Both the position numbers and the translations under genes were made by a program. A stretch of 64,000 nt of DNA from Diprion similis (taxonomy: Eukaryota > Arthropoda > Insecta > Hymenoptera > Diprionidae): positions 15,595,001-15,659,000 of the forward strand of contig NC_060105.1 in the NCBI RefSeq assembly GCF_021155765.1. Direction: 5' to 3'. Shown here in pieces: positions 1 to 13,800 of this stretch. Every line of letters starts with the position of its first letter. Position 1 is the first letter of the stretch. The notes under the pieces are model-generated. The model was not told the origin of the DNA and searched no databases. It saw only the letters and a program-made list of their open reading frames with translations.

Positions 1-1150
1 TTCAAAGCGAGAAACTTACACCCATAATGCACTTCTGAGTCCCAAAAAAAGCATCCTGGTGAGAGCGAGCAGCCCGCCCTACGTTATTCAACCAGTGAAA
101 CTAAGGAAAGAAAATAAGCGGAATTGCCACGACACAGAATCCCCAGCTGCTGATGATATTCAAATAAATCTAGTGCATCCAGAACAGATCAAGGATGGTG
201 AAGTCTCGACACAGAGTGTAAGGATTATGGAAAATTCTGGAAAAGTAATGAACAAGAGTGAAGAGCAGATGGATCACCCTGACTACGATAGAACGGAAAC
301 GAAGAAATTCGTGGAAAGTGTTAGTTGCAGCCACAAAGAACGACCGATTAATGATAATTTTGATGTGAAAGGATGGGATGCACGTGGAATATTGCAACCG
401 GGTAAAATACCGGTACGAATAAGTACACCTCGAAAATCTCCGAAGCACCCGTCTCAGCCATCCAGCCGTATGGATTTCGACGTATTTCCGAAACAGGAGA
501 GAAATTACATTCTGATGGAGCTCTCAAGTTCAGAAAGAAAAACTTACGTTGAAAAAAATGACTTAACGAACGAGTCGAGTACTGATTTCTCGCGATTTAC
601 TCAGGTTGTAACCGACGCGTTATTTGGCATGAATATTTCAACACCGAAAGCTAAAATCGTATCTCTTGATCAGTTTCTTAGCCATACAATCGATGACGTA
701 CAGACAGGCACGGATCAGAGATCTGCAGGCTTACATGTAACACTGCCACAACGGAGTTCGACGATAATACAACCGGATTGGCCAGATATGGGCAATATCT
801 TGTCCAAAAGTTTGCAGGATTTAGAAAGTGAAAAATCAGTAATCTCATTCGCGGCGAAGAAGAACTCCAAAGGAAGTTTTGGTCAGTTGCAAAAAGACGT
901 TAACGCGACACCGATTAGTTCTGCTTGTAACAAAAGAAGTGAAAATGGTGTCTATGCCGCGAATATTGTACTTGATAAAAATCAAAGTTTTCGGGAATTG
1001 CCACTGGGTAATGGCTGTGCCGAAACCACTCCGGATAAAAGTAAGAGTTCGAGTAAGAGAGGCAGCAGTAGCGAAGGCGGTACCGAGAAACTCGGCTGGG
1101 AAGAACTAGGGCCTGTCGATCCAGAATCTTTAAATGATCTTCATAATAAG
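1..1150 (+). CDS. Exon of an unidentified host gene, open from the window start
   Basis: The reading frame (codons starting at position 2) is already open at the left edge and runs to a splice-donor-like AAG|GTAGGA at 1150/1151 (phase 0). If unspliced it reaches TGA at 1184-1186. The product is a hydrophilic, Ser/Lys/Glu-rich, probably disordered segment of about 383 residues with many SP and TP dipeptides (SPKK near the start, STPRKSPKHP in the middle), the look of a kinase-regulated nuclear or cytoskeletal protein. No domain is recognised. Two acceptors follow: 1229-1230 (exon 1231-1305, TGA at 1303-1305, 80-nt intron) and 1293-1294 (exon 1295-1321, TGA at 1319-1321). Both keep phase 0, so the last exon is undecided. 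The gene is convergent with the sulfotransferase gene, whose stop lies about 260-280 bp away. Codon use and the long open frame suggest a real exon rather than transposon sequence. Confidence 0.6.
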
Positions 1151-1230
1151 GTAGGAGTAACATTGTATTTTTTCTTGCAAAATTGAGTGAAAATGAAAAG
1201 TGCAAGAGAAACGATTGTATATAATTACAG

Positions 1231-1305
1231 ACTACAAATTGTAAGGTGTTTGGTCATTGTGCATTTCGATTTATTTTTGAATTCTTAAAACCAGACGCGA
1301 AGTGA
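1231..1305 (+). CDS. Possible terminal exon of the gene at 1-1150
   Basis: An acceptor-like TATATAATTACAG precedes 1231 and the exon continues the upstream phase-0 donor, encoding 24 residues and TGA at 1303-1305. The alternative acceptor at 1293-1294 gives only 8 residues and a stop at 1319-1321. The choice is an inference from splice-site appearance alone. Confidence 0.3.
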   Translation, partial: TTNCKVFGHCAFRFIFEFLKPDAK

Positions 1306-1332
1306 CAAATTCCAGATCTGAATGAGCGATAC

Positions 1333-1338
1333 TTTATT
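1333..1338 (-). terminator. Polyadenylation signal AATAAA (minus strand)
   Basis: TTTATT on the plus strand reads AATAAA on the minus strand, about 245 nt beyond the sulfotransferase stop codon. This is a sensible 3'UTR length. It lies just past the end of the convergent gene, so the two transcripts may overlap at their 3' ends. Confidence 0.45.
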
Positions 1339-1583
1339 CTTCTGCGGTTGGCAAAAATCTCGAAGGTTCAAATAATAACATTCTTCTCGTGCGCCTATGT
1401 ATTTAATTTACTCAGATCTTCCGTAGAATCATTACTTACGATGAGCTATTATCTCATGAAAGTCAAATATTCTGATCCAAATGTTGAATATTGTAAATAT
1501 TACGAAGGATACATTGAGAAGTTGACTCGCACGCATGTGAAGTACAGGTTATGCATGTCTTCTTGATTTTGCAAAAAGCCAGG

Positions 1584-1820
1584 TCAGGATGCATTGAGTG
1601 TAGCGTATTCGTAATAATCCTCGGGTGAGTAGTCGAAGAGTTTGAAATCCAGTTTGAATTTTTCATAAAGCTGCATCACCAAATCAGAAGTTAGTTGGGT
1701 AAAGTAAATTTTAGCGGCATCGGAACTACCGGCATTGCTGTGTTTCCATTTGGGCGTCAATTGGTCCTCCACTCCAAGTTCGTACATTGCGAATATCTGG
1801 TCCCTCCACAAGGTCTCGAC
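1584..1820 (-). CDS. Sulfotransferase exon 6 (C-terminus)
   Basis: The acceptor GGTTGTAG precedes GTCGAGACC (VET). The exon reads VETLWRDQIFAMYELGVEDQ, then an AAKIYFTQL segment and LYEKFKLDFKLFDYSPEDYY, the family's conserved end. Stop TGA is at 1586-1584. Confidence 0.92.
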   Translation of the reverse strand, partial: VETLWRDQIFAMYELGVEDQLTPKWKHSNAGSSDAAKIYFTQLTSDLVMQLYEKFKLDFKLFDYSPEDYYEYATLNAS

Positions 1821-4800
1821 CTACAACCCCACAATCAAAATATTGTTTTCTGTGACGACTTTCGACAGTTGATTTTTCACTCTCTGCAGGTTTAAATGAT
1901 TCTGTTAAGGTAATACGAAAATATTTTGAATTTGTTTGGCGTGGTCAATTCTAAAAAGTTTGTCATATTATAGATGATGCCCTGTCGACGCGTTTTTCAT
2001 TACTACTGTGAACCAGTTGAAACATAGACGAAACATTCAGAAAAGTGGCTGAAACCGGTCCTAATATAAGATAGAACGACTTCAGTGTCCTTCTGCTTTT
2101 TTCTTACATCGTATCATACCGGTCCCATGTGCGAATATTAAAAATACAGACACGCTCACAAGTTCAGTTATATTGCTCCAGTAATTTGGTCCGTGTATTG
2201 TCGTTAACTTCACGGTACTCGTACGTCGAAACTACTCATTTAAAAAAAAATCAGTCAGACACAAACTGTTGCAAATTTTTTATAGAATGATTTTGTGAAC
2301 AACCATTTCTGTCTATAAATCAACTGGTAAAGTCACATTAGTAAGAAAACCAATTTTTACTACCGTTTTCTCCAAAGTAGTGCCACTTCCCATGCCGGTA
2401 CGACGTGGCAAAGTGAATTTCGAAAAGACCACCTCAAAATCTATAAGACCCACCAATTTTCAAAACTTCCTCTAAAATGTCCCGCTAAAAATACCAAATG
2501 ACTGGCCTACTTGAAAGAAAATTATTGTTTAAAGGTAACATTATTTTGGGTTGTTTGAAAAAATGGTTTCCTTGGTTGGAAGGATTATAAAATTCTAACC
2601 GGAAACGGCCTTCAAATTGTTTCTTTATAAAGGATAGTTGCCAAGATATTAGTGGATTCGTTGCGCGAAGTAACATTAACGAGATCATACACAGCGAGCG
2701 AGAGAGAGAGAGAGTAAACGTGAGCGAGTGAGAACGCAGCATACGATGAATGATAGGTACAGTGCATTTGAGCAACATATCGCGCCAAACGCCGTCCGAC
2801 TTCGCTAATGCGGGCACGTCGATCCCGACCGTTCTATTGCTTCTTTCTGAAAAATCATTATACAATGGCCCAAAACCCGATCATATTTCCGTAAATAGAT
2901 ATGGTAAAAACATTGGAAAAAAAATGGAAATTGAAGCTTAAAGTCTAAATTGGAATTTGAGACATTGCCGTAGTTGACGTAAGCTTTTGTATATAGGATT
3001 GTATTTATTCAAACATGTGACAAACGGCAGCCAATATTATGTTGAGGAAATTCGTTTGAATTGAGTATTAAATAAACACACATCGCGTACTATATATATG
3101 AGTCATTCCACGTCAAACCCGATGGCGGTTTCCTCGGGTGTTTCCGATTCAGGTATCAATTTTTTTACACATTTTTCGGATCAAATTAACTTATCGTACA
3201 ATTTTTATTTTATATTTATCGCCCCCATTCTAGAAGTTACAGAGGGTTGACATTTCGGGAAAACGGCAAAAATTCCAAAACACGCTCTCCTTCAATTGGT
3301 TATATCTCCGGTTCTGTTCATCCTACTGACTTTAAAAAAAATCCATTTTGAAGCTCTTGAATGCCAATCTCATTTATTTCATTCTGCGATAACGAACAAT
3401 TCCACTTGTTATAAAAAAATATATCATTCAAACATGGTTTTCAAGAGAATTGCCACAACTTAAAATTCCAAAAAAATATCAGCGCATTCATCAGATCAAT
3501 TCTCTACAAAATTGTGAAGTACAATTTATGGTGACTTAATGGACTCTATTTTAAAACGATTTATTTATAAGTGACGGCTCGCGCTGACAGTTTGCGCCGG
3601 AGCCATGCGACGCTGTTCGCATCCATATTAGGTTGGTTCATTGTTCCGTACTTCGCAATGAATTTATTGGAATGTTCATTATTATAATACTGAAAATGTC
3701 ATAGGGTTCTGAAAAATCGGTATCGATAAATTCCGAAGATTTTCTGCGTAGTGCCTCCTACCATTCATTGTGACGGCACTTGTTGTCCTAATGTTCAGGT
3801 AGTTTTTAACAAACACCTTAACTTTTGGCCATCCCCTCCATGGTTTCTTAGTCGTTGTTCATTGCTGTCTGCAAGCATTTTAGTATCTTTTTGAAACTTG
3901 TTCAGTTAACATCCAGTCTACAAATGTTTTAGGTTGGTATTGCTTATTTTGAGAGTGTGTGGCTTTATTATGTCACCAAAAATACGACTCCATGACCGTT
4001 GCTGCAACCCGTTTGAGTTGTAGAAGCACGGGAAAATAGAAAAATCTGAGACCAGTGCTCCCGACGATGCTTCAAAAATTGAATCGGAAACGAGATTCAA
4101 TATCTATGGATTCGAAAATTTGTGATACCTGCCTGTTACGCATTGCAAGAATGCCTGAAATCAGTGAAACCAGTGACAGGTCGTTGCGCAGCGAGGACCC
4201 AGGACCCAGTACGAGTTCAGTAAGATCGTCGGAATATGAGGAAGACTCAACGCTAACCAAGCAATCGGTTGATATTCGTGCATTGAACGAGAGCCTACTT
4301 GGATTGGGATAATCCAATCACCCATTGATAAACGGAAATTGGCACTGAAGAAATATCCTCGAGAAATTGGGACAGCTGAAGAAAACACTGACCTCAGAGG
4401 TATTTCATGTTGAAGAAGATGTTGAGCAGGGGGACGAAGAGAAAGAATTCAAAATAATTGACAAACTGAAGAAAGCTTTCCACACTACCGATACCACAAT
4501 ATTTGAGTCTTGGTCGTTTAAAAAGATTCAGGGAAATTTTGATTCCTCGAAACACACGATTACTGTCGCAAAAAATCTGCGCAAGAACACGAGATTTTAT
4601 TCACCCCTAACGTGAAGGCTGGAAAGAATTGGACAAAGCTACAGAGAAATTTGTTGTGGCTTTTTATACTTCTGATCTTATGAGTCGTGTAATGCTAGCA
4701 CAAAAGAACTACATTTCAGTTCGGTAAAATTGGAGAAAAAATCGACAAACAAAAACGATTGATACTCAGTGATTTGAAGGAAACGTACCATATTTTTAAA

Positions 4801-7800
4801 GAAAAGTATCCACTTCAAAAGGTCGGATTTTCGAAGTTTTGTGAACTAATTGTAAGACCAAAACACTGTGTACTTTCTGGAGCTGGCGCAACTCATTCCG
4901 TTTGCGTCTGTGCAATACATGAAAATGTGAAGTTAATATTATACGGGGCAAGGATACCACAGCTGACAGCCAACACATTTCAGCCAATAAACAATTACAA
5001 AGATTGTTTGGCCCAAATGATGTGTAACCCACCACCTACCGATTATCACTTGAAGTAATATTCAAGTTGCCCGGGGACAGAAAATTTAATGAATCAGCTG
5101 GAAGAGTTGTTTGAAGCCGAATTAATAGATAACGTGATGTACAAGCAGTGGATGTCGGTAGATCGAACAAATTTGGAAACAATTCAAGCAGCTGTAGAAG
5201 AATTCTTAACAAAATTTCGGGTACTACTAGAAGGACTGGTCATGTCTGCGTTTATCGCCCAGCAAGAGTCTGTTTATTTTTCCAGAAGAAAGGAGCAATT
5301 GAAACCAAGGGAATGCTTAGTAGTATGCGATTTTGCAGAAAATTATGCATTCGTGATTCAAGATGCGATTCCGGGTGTACATTGGAATAACGACTAAGTA
5401 ACGATACATCCTTTTGCGGCCTACTATAACGAAGACAACACAATCAAAACAAAAAATTAAATTGCAATTTCAGAGTGTCTGAAACATGACACTATTGCCG
5501 TCCATCTATTCCAAAGCAATTTTGTGAACTTGTTAAAACTAGAAATTCAAGATTTATCGAGAATCATTTACTCCTCCGACGGAGCAAGTGCCCAATCCAA
5601 GAACGAAAAGAATTTTTCAAACGTGTGTCTTCATGTGGAGGGCTTTGGAGTTGGTGCCGAATGGCACTTCTTCGCTTCCTCGCATGGAAAAGGGCCTTGT
5701 GATGGCTTAGGAGGAGCCCTCCAAAGACTAGCAGCTAAAGCAAGTCTGGAACCCTCGCAGTATCCAACCAATACACCACAAAAATTATTTTCATGGGCGC
5801 AGAATAACCAAAGTATAAAAAATATTAATTCAGAATATTTCCGAAATGCCGACTACCGAAGAGAAGCAGCTGCATTGCAAACTCGTTTCGAGAAAGCTAA
5901 ATTAGTTCGTGGTACACTGACGTTCCACTGTATTTTTCCACTAACAAACTATAAATAATAGCCAAGAGATACTCTGATGCCGATAAGTCGGTCAAGGCCG
6001 TTGTTTCCAAATAAACCACCAATTTTAAGCGAATATATATATGACGACGTCTAGGTATATACACTAGGGAATCTTTGTGTAAGATTTAAGATTACGATTT
6101 ACTTATTGTTAGTTGAATACTCAATGAACTGATATGAAATACATTGTTTGCTTGCACTTAAATTTTTTGTATCTAGATCGCCATGCCCACCGTTTCTTTC
6201 TCACGCTGTTTACACGAACACCGTGTACGGGTACGGAGCCAGGTCTCTCAGCGGCAACGCACGCGGTCGCTTAGAAATAAATGGTTTTAAAATAGAGTCC
6301 ATTGAGTCTCCATGAATTGGACTTCACAGTTTTGTAGAGAATCAATCAAGAAATGCGCTGATATTTTTTTTAGAATTTTAATTTGTGGCCATTCTCTTGA
6401 AAACCACGATTGAATGATATATTTGTTTATAACAATTAGTATTGTTCGTTACCGCAGGATAAAATAAATGTATAATGAGAGTGGCATTCAAGAGCTTCAA
6501 AATGCATTTTTGACAAAGTCAGTAGGATGAGAATAACCGGAAATATGAGCAAGAAAGAGAGCGTGTTTTCGATTTTTTGCTGTCTTTCCGAAATCTAAAA
6601 CCCTGTAACTTCTAAATTACGGACGATAAAAATAAAGCAAAAATTGTTCGATAAATTAATTTGGTAGGAAGAATCTAAAAAAAATCGAGACCTGAATCAG
6701 AAACATCGAGGTCAAAAATCACCCGTTTTTGTCCGGTTTGACGTGGAATGACTCATGTATTGTAAGTATATGTATAAAAGAGAAATCCTTTCACTTTACG
6801 GCTGCTTACGGTAGAAGCCTACACTGCTATACCGACTGCTACACTGCTAGACTTTGGTGGAGAAGGACGGTAGGCAGAGAGCCTGTTTATAGGTTTATAG
6901 GGAAGAAATGTTTTTGTCGTATCATTCTGTTTATAATTTCCCTCATTGTAAATAAAATTCCTCTTTATAGGCATCGAACACCTTGATCTCACTTTACTCA
7001 ACCTGATGTGAATAACGTTATTACATATGTTATACGCACAAGAATAACCTATTGAGAATAATGTTCATGATGCAGAAGAAGAAAACAATTATCGACTATA
7101 TCTTTATTTTTGATAGCAAATATATTTTCATTACAATAATTGTTGCATCTCTGAAAAATACTGTACAGTTCTACATGTATCCTGTTGTTCGAACGAAAAA
7201 AAATTATTGAAAACACCCGATTTTTAGAAAACAAAATATGCACATTACAAAAATCTGCAATGACAGAATTATAATTCTGCGTTTGTTTATTTTTATTTAT
7301 TAATCCTTAAACCTCATCAGGTAACACGTGAGATTTACTAACCTTTTTTTTGTTCAAGATCTTAAATACGCATTATGGAGATCACAAGAACCGAGATTCA
7401 GTGCCCATTCGTGCCTTGAAGCGAACAGACGTGTTTTCGGATCGTGCAGTGTTTATCGGTCGACACATCGGAGCGAGTAATCGGTGTGTGTGTGTATGTG
7501 CACGTGTATCAGCTACGTTGGTATACACCTTATCTACATAGCAGTGGTCAAGACTACTATAAATCGTCCACGGCGCCTTAGGCGCCGAAATACTCTCTAA
7601 GCCCCCACCGAAACCACCGTCATACAAACAAAATGTCAACCAAAAAACAGCTACGCTTCGATTGCTCAAAGGGAACAATTCCCGACGAAAGATCAAGCTA
7701 TCCTTATCGACTCGGCTGAAGGCTATCCTCTCTCGGTCTATGTCGAAGCTCTCGCTTCTCTGGTCAAACCCGAATCGATTGTTTTCGCCTCGCGAATATC

Positions 7801-10800
7801 TAATAATAGAGTTTGTATCTTCTTAGCATCGAAAATACTAGCCGAAAATTTAATAGACAATCACTCTCAGATCAAAGTAAACAACAGTATACTCCCAATA
7901 AGACCCCTTGTGACTCGATACAAACGTATTATCTTACCCAACGTGTGTCCGATCATACCACACAGCGAAATCGAGAAGATATTTACGAATCTCCAAATCA
8001 AACCCGCGTCTCCTATAACATTTATTAAAGCTGGCATATCGGCACCGGGATTCTCTCACATCCTCAGCTTTCGGCGTCAAGTATATACCTATCCAACCGG
8101 AGAACGAAACAAAAATACCTGACTCTTTCCAATTATCGTACGACTACACCAACTATTGGATCTATGCCGCTCCCGACACTATGTACTGTTTTAAGTGTAA
8201 AGCTACCGGACACATCGCTAAAAACTGTCCACAAAACTCGGTATCAACGATGCCCCCGCCCAGGTCTACTCCCAGTTCGATAACTCTCCTTACGTCTACG
8301 CCTACTACCTCGACACCACTGGTCACACGTGACCAATGCACCATGGATGAAACCAGTACTGAAAAGGCAAACCCTGCAGTAAAGCGACCGCTCTCTTCCT
8401 CTGATTCGAGTATAACAGCCAAATCGCTGGAATCTACGAAGTCAGATGCATCCGATATTGAGGACAAATTCGAAAATACAAAAAAAGGGCCGAAACAAAA
8501 GCCACAAAAAAGCGAAAACAGCCAGTCCTATTACCCAAAAGGAACAAACGACCGAAAAATTTGCAAAACTAGAGGCAGAACTTGAACATAACCCTGGAGC
8601 GTATCCACTGGACTTCATCCACTTCAAAAGCTTCTTCGAAGAAACTCGTGGAGTTAAAGTCCCCCACGAAATCGCTCGGAATTATGTAGACAACCCTGAG
8701 ACACTTGTAACCATGCTCAGACATATATACAGCCTCTTGCCAGACAAAGGATCAAAATCCCACTGTACTCCCTTAATAAACAGACTGCTCGAAACGGAAG
8801 ATGTAGCTATGGAATCAGAAGAGTCAGATAATGTACGTGACCCGGATAACGATAGCCACAAAGAGATTTCCGCAGACTGTTAAGACCTATTAGCACTAAC
8901 TAAACAGTAGGTAAATAACAAAATAAACATGAACATTATTCAATGGAACACAAACAGTTTTTACTCAGGACTAGATAGAATCCAAATGATTTCTGAGGAA
9001 CTCGCTCCAATTTTTATATGCATCCAAGAAACCAACTTTAAGGAAACTAAATGTGGCAAATTAAGAGGATTCAATGTGTGTGCAAAAAATAGGAACTCCG
9101 AACACGCCAATGGTGGAGTGGCTATCTTAGTCAGAAACTCTGTCTTTTTCGACGAAATTCCACTAGTCTCACAACTCGAAGCGATAGCCATAACTGTCAA
9201 CATCCCCTTCAAGATGACGATATGCAATGTTCACATCCCCAACAGCTACGTTTTTTCTCTTACCGAGTTGTCTACACTTTCTCAACAACTTCCCAAACCG
9301 TTCGTTATTATGGGAGACTTCAACAGCCATAACGAACTCTGGGGTTCCTCGAGTCGTGACTCCAGAGGCAAACTAATTGAGCAATGGATAGATCAGAATA
9401 ATATTGTCATCCTAAATCAAGGTGTATCCTAATACCAGATCTACATGACAGTGACCACTTCCCAATCGTAATCACAACCGACGAACGCTTAAAAGACAAA
9501 CATTAGTCCCCTCTAAAATGGAACATCAAAAAAGCCAATTGGACACAATATGAAGAGCCCCTATCCCCGGGAAACCCTCGAACTATCGACGAAATAGTGG
9601 GTGAACTCACAGATCTAATAATAAGTGCCGCCAAAAATAGCATACCCATGTCCACTGGATACCACAGGAAACCACAGGTTCCCTGGTGGAACAACGAATG
9701 TAGCAGCGCCATCAAAGAGTCCAATCATGCTTTCATTAATTACAAGAGGCACCTTCATGAAGTCAATAAGATAAATTTCAAGAAACTGAGAACTAAAACA
9801 CGTAGAACTATCAAAGAAAGCAAAAAACAATCATGGATCGAATACATTTCGACTCTGAATGCTCACACCCCGATAGATCGAGCATGGAAAAAAATTCGAC
9901 AAATTTCAAACGGCAGGAAATCTATTCCTTGCTCTCCAGCCCTAATAAAACCTGATGGCTCAACGACTACAGACCCCGACGAAATGGCCGAAATGTTAGC
10001 CAGCGCATTTGCCAAAAACTCGCACGACTCTAACTACTCGCCCGACTTCCTCGCATACAAAACCGAGTACGAGACGAACCACCACATCGTAATCAACGAC
10101 AATCTACACGACCCGATAAACTTTCCTCTTCGCCTTGATGAACTCAAAACGGTTCTCCGGAAGTGTAAAAACTCAAGCGCAGGCCCTGATGGCATTCCGA
10201 ACATCCTACTGAAAAATATCCCCAAGATCGGACTTGCGCATATCCTGAAAGTATTCAACATCATTTGGGAGAGAAAAGTTTTTCCCCGTGTTTGAAAAGA
10301 AGCTATCGTCGTACCCATCGCTAAGCCCGGTAAAGACCCTGCCCACGCGTCAAATTACAGGCCAATTGCACTAACCTGTACGCTTTGCAAATTGCTCGAA
10401 AAAATAGTAAACAATAGGCTGCGCTGGCGACTCGAGAACATTAACTTCTTAACCAGCGAACAAAACGGCTTTAGAAAGTTTCGCTTAACTATGGACCACC
10501 TATCCAAACTCGAACACGAAATTTGCTCTGCCTTCGCCACTAAACAGCACCTTGTCGGGGTCTCAATGGATATTGAGAAAGCATATGAAATGATCTGGAA
10601 ACATCGAATCTTAAAAATACTCAATGATTTGCAGATAAACGGAAACTGTCTTGCCTTTATCGACAACTTTTTAAAGTCAAGGTCGATATCTGTCAAATAT
10701 GCCAACACACTCTCAAACAAAAAAGAACTGCAAAACGGGTTCCCCCGGGTTCGGTGATCAGTGTCACCCTGTTCCTAATAGCTATCAATGGCATAATTAC

Positions 10801-13800
10801 TCCGATCCAGAGGCCAATCAAAGCTCTCCTGTTTGCCGATGACCTCGCTATAAACCATAGAGGCAACAACCTACAAAACACTTCATTATTACTCCAAAAC
10901 ACTCTGGACAGTCTCGAAAGCTGGACGACAAAGACAGGCTTCAAATTTTCAGAAGCAAAGACAGAATTCATGATCTTCTCCAGGAGTAGGCTCCCTGTAA
11001 ACCCGCCCAAAATTTATCTCCGAAACAAAAAACTGAAGCGGTCGACCCATCTAAAAATATTAGGCTTAACATTTGACCCCAAACTAACCTGGGAGCCGCA
11101 TATAAAGCAACTAAAAACTGAACGTATGAAACGTGTAAACGTACTAAAAAGTCTCTCTTTCTGTAACTGGGGAGCAGAACAAAACGTACTACTAAGCACT
11201 TATAAAACTCTAATAAGACCCAAAATCGATTACAGGTGTATAATCTATGGCTCCGCAAAAAAAACAAACCCTTAACAGATTAAACCCTGTCCAAACAACT
11301 TCTCTAAGACTGTGTTTGGGCGCCTTCAAATCTATTCCAAACTTCAGTGTGCTGGCTGAGCCGGCGAACCCCCATTAAGCACCAGAAGAACAAGGCTGAT
11401 ATCTAACCACGCAATGTCTACCACATCCGTTTGAATGTTTACACCAATGGACAAAAAACTTCAAGCCCAAATAGCCACACGATTCAGAAACCAAGGCTCG
11501 ATGCCCAAACCAATAAATATTCGCCTACAAAACATATACACAGACCTCGACTTTGATCCTCCTGCTATATTCAGAAGAAGATTCCACCCTCTACCGCCGT
11601 GGAAACCCTTCATCCCAGAAGTCATCCTTGACCTAGCAGATACAAAAAAAAACAATACATCCTCATCTGTCTACAAAGCACTGTTCAATGAACTATCTGC
11701 ATCCCTAGCGGAGTATTCTTTTATATATACTGATGGGTCTACCATGGACGATAAAGTAGGGTGTGCAATCGTCAAGGAAAACTCAGAACGGTTATTCAGA
11801 CTTCCCAATCAGTTCTCGATATTCTCCTGCGAAGCACACGCGATCCTCCAGGGGCTAAAAATGGTCCAAGACTTGAAAAGAACAAAATACGCTATTGTCA
11901 CGGACTCCATGTCGACGCTTCTAGCGACCCAAAATCCAGACACCGATGACTTCAAGATTCAAGAAATACAAAGGATCATTTCAACATTATACCCCATGGA
12001 AATTAAACTGATTTGGGCACCATCTCACAAAGGCATACGCGGAAACGAGAAAGCTGACAACGCAGCAAAAAGAGCCGCCCTATCCCCAACCCCGCCTATA
12101 ACAGAACCCCTATCAGTTAACGAGGGTAAACGTGCCTTTCGTAAAGCTGCAAGTGACCTGTGGGACGAAATGTGGCGAAACGCCGGTAACAGCAAATTAC
12201 ATCGAATCCGGAATAATATTCACGAGCCATCTCCTCACATCGGTACGAATAGAAGAGACCAGTGTGTAATTAACCGTCTGCGCATTGGACACACGAACGT
12301 CACCCACAGCCACCTATTTTCAAAAAAACCTGCAACTGAATGCAACATTTGTAAATCCCCGCTAACAGTCCAACATATTATCATCGACTGCCCATCCCTA
12401 CAAAGTGTGCGCCAAGACCTCAGTACACCATTAGACTAAAAACTTGTCTCAGTGATGTAATACAGTGCAAAAAAGTGATAGAACTTGTAAAACAAGCTAA
12501 CCTATACGACATGATATAAACAGAACAATTTAGCTATTCGTTATTACTGCTGGTCGCTAAAAACCATGCCGTTGATGCGCCGTTAAATAAACGCAAAAAA
12601 AAAAAAAAAAAAAAGAACCAGATTGCTCCAAGTAATAATAAACGAAGGAAGGAATACTCGTATATTTTACTAAGTCATAGGTTAAAATTCTTTTCAACAA
12701 CGATTAACAACAAAATGCATATACAGTTTCGATATTACAGAATCTGCGTCGAGCCTGAAGTATAGAAAAGGTTATTTTATGCATGGAAAAAAGTAACCTC
12801 TTTCGCTTGATAAATATATTACGAACGGAACTAGAAATTATGAGGAAATGCTAGATTACGAAAAGGAAAAGTGAGCCTACCGTTACATGCCAACGCAATT
12901 TTTTTCAAGGCGTTAATACTCATTTCTGTCTCATTCGTATATCTTTAATTGCTGGGACAACGGCAAAAAAGATTGGTGAATAGTTTTTTTTTTATTTTGT
13001 GCGCGTTTTAGGTGACATCGGACTACGGTAAGTTGGTCCTAAATAGGTAGATCAAGGTCGCATTTTGAAGAGCATAAAATTCAAGTATATTCTGAAGTTC
13101 GCCAAAAAAATTAGGTCTGAGTTTTTGCCACTGAATTCTTTAAAACATTAATAAATTGTAATGTGATGTTTTTTTGTTTGCTTTGGAGAAAAATAGTTTG
13201 TACCTACAAAATTTGTCCATCATATTAGCCTCTATAAAATAAGTTCCATAAAAAAATTACCTGTCATTGCTAGTTTATTTGTAAATTACGAATGAACACG
13301 AACATCGATCCTTTTGTTTATTGCTGTTAATTTTGTGCATTTTTAATGCCATGCCCTGAAACTCGTCTGACGTGTAGTGACGCGTAGACGTCGATAATAT
13401 GCTCTCGAATTTTCGGTCCAAAGTTCACCCGTCTGTTTCGTATAGTTCAGTCACAATAAGCGGTCCTCGTTATTCCGCACTTCTTCGGCAAGTTTTGGCA
13501 GATTAACCGAACAATGTGTAGATAAATCGTGGTGTTAGTTTTTAGTACTGATTTCAAAAGTATACCACTACAAAATAATTTTGTTTTATAAACCGCCGTT
13601 TTTGCAGGTACAAAATTTTAGCTCATAAACAAATGTAAATATCTTCGTTGATTGTCAAATTACTCTAAATATTCGCCAAGATTCTGATAAAATTTGTCCA
13701 GTCGCATAACTCAGAAGGAATAGAGATTCAACGGAAGCAACTAGGCTCAAATTACCAACTATAACAATTTATGTAGGATAAGATATGTTGGGCGCTTCGG

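Larger units (their letters stand above)
3098..6756 (+). mobile_element. DNA transposon with ~500-bp terminal inverted repeats
   Basis: The ends are ATGAGTCATTCCACGTCAAA on the left and its reverse complement on the right. The inverted similarity continues for about 500 bp each side with many substitutions, so the copy is old. The interior (about 3600-6240) holds a broken transposase-like gene on the plus strand. No clean target-site duplication is visible; only AT is shared at the borders. The transposase motifs recall Sola-type DDD/E transposases, but I am not certain of the superfamily. It sits inside intron 5 of the sulfotransferase. Confidence 0.85.
7399..12612 (+). mobile_element. I-clade-like non-LTR retrotransposon, full length
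   Basis: About 5.2 kb, two ORFs, an A18-20 tail (about 12595-12614) and a 12-13-bp flanking duplication. ORF1 has a single CCHC knuckle. ORF2 has, in order, APE-type endonuclease, reverse transcriptase, RNase H and a C-terminal Cys/His motif, the arrangement of the I clade. Several frameshifts and stops make it inactive. It lies in sense opposite to the sulfotransferase gene, inside its intron 5. Confidence 0.88.
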
